This document shows positions 21,645 to 26,026 of a DNA stretch of 26,026 bases, piece by piece; the stretch's first letter is position 1, and the number at the start of each line of letters is the position of its first letter. The notes below the pieces were generated by a model. It made no database searches. It was not told the origin of the DNA and saw only the letters and a program-made list of their open reading frames with translations. The DNA comes from JASFYU01 sp045046905. GTDB taxonomy: Bacteria > Bacteroidota > Bacteroidia > Flavobacteriales > Flavobacteriaceae. The stretch spans positions 1 to 26,026 of the forward strand of contig JASFYU010000133.1 of NCBI GenBank assembly GCA_045046905.1. Reading direction: 5' to 3'. A program made the translations under genes and the position numbers.

Positions 21645-22523
21645 TCAATAGTACAATTCATCTGTTCTGAGGTTGAGGAAACGTTGTGTAGCAAAATAGG
21701 TGCTAATAAGCGATATTGAAACCCCGAGAACAAAAACTGAAATAAAAAGCAGAATCAGGGTCGTAGGGTCTTGGAAAAGATTTAGCTCTGGAAAATTCTT
21801 CTCTACATAGTACAATACGCCAGCTAATGCAATTAAAGCCAGTAAAGCTCCTAAGATGCCCAATTTTACGTTGGTCCAAATAAAAGGTCTTCGAATAAAG
21901 GTTTTTGTGGCTCCCACCATTTGCATGGTTTTTATGATGAATCGTTTAGAGTAAATCGACAATCGAATAGAGCTGTTGATGAGTAGTACGGCAATAAAAG
22001 TAAATAGAGCGCAGGCGATTAAAATCCAAAAACTAATTTTTTTGACGTTATCACTTAAAAGCCCTACCAAAGGTTTATCATAACTGACCTCGTCTACATA
22101 TCCTTTTTTAGAAAGTTCAGCGGCAATTTTCTCAATTTGTTCTAAGGAGACAAAATCTGCATTGAGATTTACGTCAATAGAATTCTTAAGGGGGTTATAG
22201 CCAAGGAAATCCATGAAATTCTCTCCAATTTCGGCACTGTGCTGTTCAGCGGCTTCTTCTTTGGATACGTAGATGGCCGACTTGGTATATTCGGCCATAG
22301 CAAGGCTTTTCTGTAGTTGGTCGATTTCTACTTCTTTGGCACTGTCCTTTAGAAATAATGAAATAGTAATCTGCTCCTTAAAGTGGTCAGCCATTTTTTT
22401 GGCATTCAATACCAGTAATCCTAAAACCCCTAATAAAAAAAGGACTAAGCCTATACTTAGCACCACGGAGAAGTAAGAGGATATTAATTTTTGTTTTTGG
22501 TATTGTTCAAAAGATTTGCTCAT
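21645..22523 (-). CDS. ftsX: Cell division protein FtsX (permease-like)
   Basis: FtsX forms a membrane complex with the ATPase FtsE and controls peptidoglycan hydrolases at the septum. The 292-residue protein has the expected layout: a first membrane helix (about 15-37), a periplasmic domain (about 40-165, with ITISLFLKDSAKEVEIDQLQ), then three more helices (about 172-192, 223-244, 258-280) around SKRFIIKTMQMVGATKTFIRRPF, the conserved cytoplasmic segment. It is the first gene of the cluster with DUF3098, uppP and truB. ftsE is not adjacent, which is normal in Bacteroidetes. Confidence 0.93.
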   Translation of the reverse strand: MSKSFEQYQKQKLISSYFSVVLSIGLVLFLLGVLGLLVLNAKKMADHFKEQITISLFLKDSAKEVEIDQLQKSLAMAEYTKSAIYVSKEEAAEQHSAEIGENFMDFLGYNPLKNSIDVNLNADFVSLEQIEKIAAELSKKGYVDEVSYDKPLVGLLSDNVKKISFWILIACALFTFIAVLLINSSIRLSIYSKRFIIKTMQMVGATKTFIRRPFIWTNVKLGILGALLALIALAGVLYYVEKNFPELNLFQDPTTLILLFISVFVLGVSISLISTYFATQRFLNLRTDELYY

Positions 22524-22627
22524 ACGGGGAATGAAAGTGTAAAAATAGGAAAGTAAATCGAATAAAGTGTTCTAATTGAATTAGCTGCATTTTCTAATTT
22601 TTCTTGAATATCTTCGTTACCCCCAAT

Positions 22628-23484
22628 ATGAATCTCCTAGATCTAAAAATATCAAGACCTGGCTTGTGGTTTCCTACCCTTTGGATATACCTTGTGCCTT
22701 TCAGTGCCCAAGAAGATTTTTTGCAGTCTCCACTTTTTTGGTTAGGACTGCTTTTCGTCACCTTTCCTTTAAATTATTTGGTCTATGGCTGAATGATTAT
22801 AATGACTACCAAGCCGATGCTGTTAATAAAAGAAAAGGAAATTTCTTATTTGGGGCGAAAGCTTCACCTAAACATTTGAAGGGTTTATTGAAGAAAATAG
22901 CGCTTGTTGTACGTCCGTTTATTGCACTCTTCACCTACTTATCTGGACTCAAAATGTTTCTCCTTTTGGTGTTTATGGTGGGGGTGAATATTCTGTATAA
23001 TTTTAGACCTTTTCGAATTAAAGAAAGACCTCCTTTTGAGATTCTGATTCAAGTGGGGTATGTGTCGACCGCTTTTTTTGCCACGGAGTTGAACCAATTA
23101 GAAGTCCTGCCTTGGCAAACGCTGGTTTACCTTTCATTATTTGCTTTTCAGGCTCATATCGCTGGTGAGATTATGGATATAGAACCTGATTTGGAGGCTG
23201 GTAAAAGAACCACGGCAACAGTATTGAAACGCAAAAATTCGAAACTGTTGATGCTCGCTCTTTTGCTTTTGGAATCTTTTCTTGTTTGGGTTTGGTTTCA
23301 AGATATTGTTTTAGCTTCCTTTTTAGGGATTTTCGCTCTTTGGCTCGTCCTTGATGTGTTTATCTTTTTCAAAAATCGACCCTATACGCTATCACAAATG
23401 AAACTGTTCGGGTATGCAATTAACCTATCTGCGATTTTATCGATGGCTTGGGTACTGCATAGCGGAACATTAGTACAGGTTTAA
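22628..23484 (+). pseudogene. UbiA-family prenyltransferase, interrupted by a single-base frameshift
   Basis: UbiA enzymes transfer polyprenyl groups to aromatic or carotenoid acceptors in the inner membrane. The first part (22628 to about 22788, MNLLDLKISRPGLWFPTLW to PLNYLVYG) is in one frame and ends at TGA 22790-22792; the rest (from 22789) is in the next frame and starts LNDYNDYQADAVNKRKG, the first NDxxDxxxD motif. The second Asp-rich motif is GEIMDIEPDLEAGKRTTA. Joined, the halves make about 285 residues with some eight hydrophobic helices, the normal size. One base appears missing within 22787-22789, just before the first catalytic motif. The pattern is nearest, from memory, to lycopene-elongase-like UbiA proteins. 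The site is not a homopolymer, so a simple sequencing slip is less likely. Confidence 0.85.
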
Positions 23485-23580
23485 TTCCCCGAGGCTTGCT
23501 GGCCTAAGGAGGGGCTTGCCTCGAAATGAAAAATGTTTTTTCGGAAGCCTACCTCGTGCTCTTAGGTCGAACTCAGGTTA
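23481..23580. repeat. Dispersed hairpin-rich repeat, copy F (longest with tail)
   Basis: It contains TTAATTCCCCGAGGCTTG, a short insertion (GCTGGCCTAAGGAGG), GGGGCTTGCCTCGAAATG, TTTTTTCGGAAGCCTACCTCG and then the tail CTTAGGTCGAACTCAGGTT seen alone in T1 and T2. It links the left hairpin seen in E with the tail motif. It fills the space between the convergent UbiA and type IX-secreted genes; the UbiA stop (TAA 23482-23484) lies in its first bases. Confidence 0.8.
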
Positions 23581-23606
23581 TAACTAACCCTTAGTGCTTT
23601 TTGAGT

Positions 23607-25487
23607 TTATCGCTTTAAAGCAAAATGGCCTGTAAATTGTTGATTATCGGCCCATATTGAATACCAATAATCAGAAGACGGAAGTGTTTTGCCATTAAAA
23701 GTGCCATCCCAAGTAAAAGAAGTAGTACTCGATTGTTTGATTAGCATACCATACCGATCAAAAATTTGCACGTCTACGCTTGTAAAAAATTCCAAGCCCT
23801 GCAATAAAAAAACATCGTTAAATGTATCTCCGTTGGGCGAAAAGAATTTAGGGACTACAAAATGAATAAATTCTTGGCGTACTTCTGGGCAATTATTTTT
23901 ACCACGAACCTTGATGATATGCAGGCCTCCTTCTACCAATTCAAAAACGGGGCTATCTTGAAAGAAGCCATTATTAATGGCGTATTCAAACTCATCAGAG
24001 TTGACTGTGCTCACAATAATGTCTTCGTTATTAGAAATGATAGTATCAATGATTGGCTCGTCAATTTGTTCAAGGTTCATAGTTTTAGTTACAGAGCATC
24101 CGTTTGAGTTAGTAGCGCTCATGGTATAAACCCCGGGTTTAATTATTTCAATGTTCTCTGTAGTTTCCCCCGTATTCCATAGATAGGTAACATCAGTTAC
24201 TCCAGCAGTTAAAATGAGGGCGACATTTTCACATAAAAAAAGATTTTCATCGCTTACTACAGGCAGTTCATAAATGGTATAGGTCAGGGGCGTTCTTGTT
24301 AGTGAAAAACAGTCTACAAGATTAGAACTTGCAGCAGCGTAAAACGTAGCTGATATTGATGGCGTGTAGGAAGTGCTATTTTCTAAAAGCAAACTTCCGC
24401 CAGTAGGGGCGTTATACCAGTTCACAACTTGGTCGCTTGGTACAGAGACGGTTAAGGGATTAAGCACATTGGCACAGGTAAACACATCACCATTACTTAG
24501 AGGGGGGTCTGCAATAGGTACGATTATGGCACTAAAAATATCGGAAACTACGTTACACAAATCATTGGATACATTCAAAGCGTCTTCAGCTACTTTTACT
24601 CTAAAAAAGCGGGAATTTGCTAGTGTTGGGGTCGTATATGTGTTATTGGTTTCGCCTAGAATATCTACCCAATTCACGCTATCTGAACTTTCTTGCCATT
24701 GATAGGCATGGCTGTTATAAATAGAAAAATCTGCTGTAGCCATGATCGTAGTGCTTATGATTACACCTTCATTTTCACATTGTGCTATTATGTTTTCTCC
24801 CGGATCATTTGTTAAGAAAATAAAATCACCACATGATTTAAAAACAATATCGTCGATTGCCAGATCGTTTCCGCAACCACCATCGCTATTGTTAATCATT
24901 TTGAGAATAACAGCGGTTTGTCCGGGGAGTGTCTGAAAAACGAGGGCATACTGTTTCCAGATTACCGTAGCTGTGTTGGCAATGCTTCCTGTATCTCCGC
25001 TGGCCAATAAATTTGTGTCCGTACTATCCCAAATCTGGAATTTGACACTGACCGGAATTCCAGCGCCGCCACAAGAACTGTTGGGCAATAGGTTAACCAG
25101 CCAAGAAGAAAACTCATAGGAAGTATTTTCGCAAAGTCCAGAAACGGTTCTTCTGTAAAATTCACCGGCATTATAACTCGCGTTTACTATAAAAGATTTG
25201 CCATCGGTATCATTCGGGGTATGATCGGCCGTATTGTGCCAATTAAAATAGTTGGTACTACTTGAAATAGTGTAGCTGCCGTCGCTTGGTGTTCCTGAAG
25301 TAAAACTATAAGTAGTCGTGCCTGTAGCTAATGCTGGGCCGCTTGAATTACCTGTTCCAAAATCTTCAGTAAATATAGGGTCTCCTGAATTTCCACTACA
25401 AAAACTGAGCTGGGCGTAGCTGTTTTGTACTGTAAAAGCTAAAAAAGATAGGACTACTATTATTTTAAGATCAGGTGACGTCTTCAA
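23607..25487 (-). CDS. Type IX-secreted surface protein with gliding-motility-associated C-terminal domain
   Basis: The 626-residue protein has a signal peptide (about 1-25, ending SYAQ), then a beta-rich domain (about 28-220: TEDFGTGNSSGPA near the start and LAIDDIVFKSCGD at the end) resembling carbohydrate-binding or jelly-roll modules, then Ig-like repeats (about 220-540; VDILGETNNTYTTP, VNWYNAPTGGS, YLWNTGETTENI), and finally the gliding-motility C-terminal domain (SPNGDTFNDVFLL, VQIFDRYGMLI, then TGHFALKR at the end). The last is a type-B signal for export by the type IX secretion system and surface attachment. The ligand is unknown. The gene is divergent from leuS and converges on the UbiA remnant across repeat F. 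Confidence 0.9.
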   Translation of the reverse strand: MKTSPDLKIIVVLSFLAFTVQNSYAQLSFCSGNSGDPIFTEDFGTGNSSGPALATGTTTYSFTSGTPSDGSYTISSSTNYFNWHNTADHTPNDTDGKSFIVNASYNAGEFYRRTVSGLCENTSYEFSSWLVNLLPNSSCGGAGIPVSVKFQIWDSTDTNLLASGDTGSIANTATVIWKQYALVFQTLPGQTAVILKMINNSDGGCGNDLAIDDIVFKSCGDFIFLTNDPGENIIAQCENEGVIISTTIMATADFSIYNSHAYQWQESSDSVNWVDILGETNNTYTTPTLANSRFFRVKVAEDALNVSNDLCNVVSDIFSAIIVPIADPPLSNGDVFTCANVLNPLTVSVPSDQVVNWYNAPTGGSLLLENSTSYTPSISATFYAAASSNLVDCFSLTRTPLTYTIYELPVVSDENLFLCENVALILTAGVTDVTYLWNTGETTENIEIIKPGVYTMSATNSNGCSVTKTMNLEQIDEPIIDTIISNNEDIIVSTVNSDEFEYAINNGFFQDSPVFELVEGGLHIIKVRGKNNCPEVRQEFIHFVVPKFFSPNGDTFNDVFLLQGLEFFTSVDVQIFDRYGMLIKQSSTTSFTWDGTFNGKTLPSSDYWYSIWADNQQFTGHFALKR

Positions 25488-25544
25488 AGCTTTTTTTTGA
25501 TTGCCTCAATATACTAATATCTTTCGCCTTTGTTATATTAAACT

Positions 25545-25552
25545 TATTTTTG
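25545..25552 (+). promoter_or_regulatory. Candidate -7 promoter box for leuS
   Basis: TATTTTTG fits TAnnTTTG and lies 26 bases upstream of the leuS ATG. The nearest upstream TTTG (25529-25532) is too close for a standard -33 element, so support is partial. Confidence 0.35.
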
Positions 25553-25578
25553 CCCAATACAGTAAAGAAAGATATAGC

Positions 25579-26026
25579 ATGCAATACAATTTTAACGAAA
25601 TTGAAGCCAAATGGCAGAAATATTGGTCAGAAAACCAAACGTTCAAGGCGGAGAATAGTTCTGATAAAGAAAAGTTCTATGTATTAGATATGTTTCCCTA
25701 CCCTTCAGGTGCGGGTTTGCATGTTGGCCACCCCTTAGGGTATATCGCCAGTGATATCTATGCCCGTTATAAAAGGCATAAGGGCTTTAATGTATTACAC
25801 CCCATGGGGTATGACTCTTTTGGCTTGCCTGCCGAACAATATGCCATTCAGACGGGGCAGCACCCTGCAGATACTACTGAAATTAATATTGAGGGTTGCT
25901 TAGATAAGGAGGGGAATATTTTACCCAAGTATATCAATGCTGATAAAACAATTAAGGGGTCGGCACTCATTGAAAAAAATAAAGAGACAACTATTGATCA
26001 AGCCGACTATCAAAAAAATATAATAA
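25579..26026 (+). CDS. leuS: Leucine-tRNA ligase, 5' part only
   Basis: LeuS charges tRNA-Leu. The frame opens MQYNFNEIEAKWQKYW at ATG 25579 and is still open at the window edge (about 149 codons seen). The class I signature HVGH (H48-H51) lies in MFPYPSGAGLHVGHPLGY, followed by HPMGYDSFGLPAEQYAIQTGQHP, all typical of bacterial LeuRS. After QTGQHPADTTEINI most bacterial enzymes go directly into a segment ending in FSFDW; here at least 40 residues (EGCLDKEGNILPKYINADK and onward) intervene, a lineage-specific insertion I only partly recognise from other flavobacteria. The ATG start is fixed by the conserved N-terminus. Confidence 0.95.
   Translation, partial: MQYNFNEIEAKWQKYWSENQTFKAENSSDKEKFYVLDMFPYPSGAGLHVGHPLGYIASDIYARYKRHKGFNVLHPMGYDSFGLPAEQYAIQTGQHPADTTEINIEGCLDKEGNILPKYINADKTIKGSALIEKNKETTIDQADYQKNII

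Noticed and set aside
22604..22627. Earlier UbiA start at ATG 22604
   Set aside because: It adds only eight residues before MNLLDLKISRPG, which matches the usual N-terminus; the start at 22628 is preferred.
22784..22792. Programmed frameshifting in UbiA
   Set aside because: No slippery heptamer, Shine-Dalgarno-like stimulator or pseudoknot is evident; mutation or an assembly fault is simpler.
22666..23484. The second UbiA frame read as a complete gene from ATG 22666
   Set aside because: The first 41 residues are an out-of-frame reading of the true UbiA N-terminus and resemble nothing; only the part from 22789 is real.

Overview
The window looks like chromosomal DNA of a marine flavobacterium (Flavobacteriaceae, perhaps near Maribacter or Zobellia; the genus is inference). 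Pointers are the AT-rich composition, weak or absent Shine-Dalgarno sequences, Bacteroidetes-type -7 boxes (TAnnTTTG), a type IX secretion C-terminal domain, families largely confined to Bacteroidetes (DUF4301, DUF3127, DUF3098), and the gene orders ftsX-DUF3098-uppP-truB and DUF3127-aat. Most of the window is housekeeping and vitamin metabolism. I see no prophage, transposase, CRISPR array, rRNA or tRNA.

Layout. 1-3.3 kb: a 3'-truncated 5'-nucleotidase, a thioester-reductase-like SDR and ahcY, all on the minus strand. 3.3-10.3 kb, plus strand: a phosphopantetheinyl transferase; a tightly overlapping four-gene operon (thiamine-binding protein, PnuC/PnuT-type transporter, NadR-like kinase, DUF4301); a 1.1 kb gene-poor gap; then a TPP riboswitch and a TonB-dependent receptor. 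Together these form a probable thiamine uptake route: outer-membrane receptor, inner-membrane facilitator, and a kinase that could trap the substrate. 10.4-16.9 kb: aldo/keto reductase, Rieske-like lipoprotein, greA, HIT protein, zinc-ribbon membrane protein, histidine kinase, a deleted flavin reductase, DUF3127 and aat. 17-19.6 kb: a secreted protein of unknown function, tag, a thioredoxin-like protein and a TonB-like protein. 19.8-22.5 kb: truB, uppP, DUF3098 and ftsX on the minus strand (envelope and division). 22.6-26 kb: a frameshifted UbiA prenyltransferase, a type IX-secreted surface protein, and the 5' part of leuS.

The least expected features are: (1) six perfect copies of the heptamer CACCTAA ending two bases before the start codon of the thiamine operon, where a ribosome-binding site should be; (2) a family of short, hairpin-rich dispersed repeats in at least six intergenic regions, with tail fragments in two more, some of which supply stop codons and one of which appears to have cut off the 5'-nucleotidase; (3) two broken genes, a flavin reductase with an internal deletion at a GAAGG microhomology and a UbiA gene with a 1-base frameshift; and (4) an identical 16-mer, AATGTGACTTATGTTA, at two likely promoters 10.6 kb apart.
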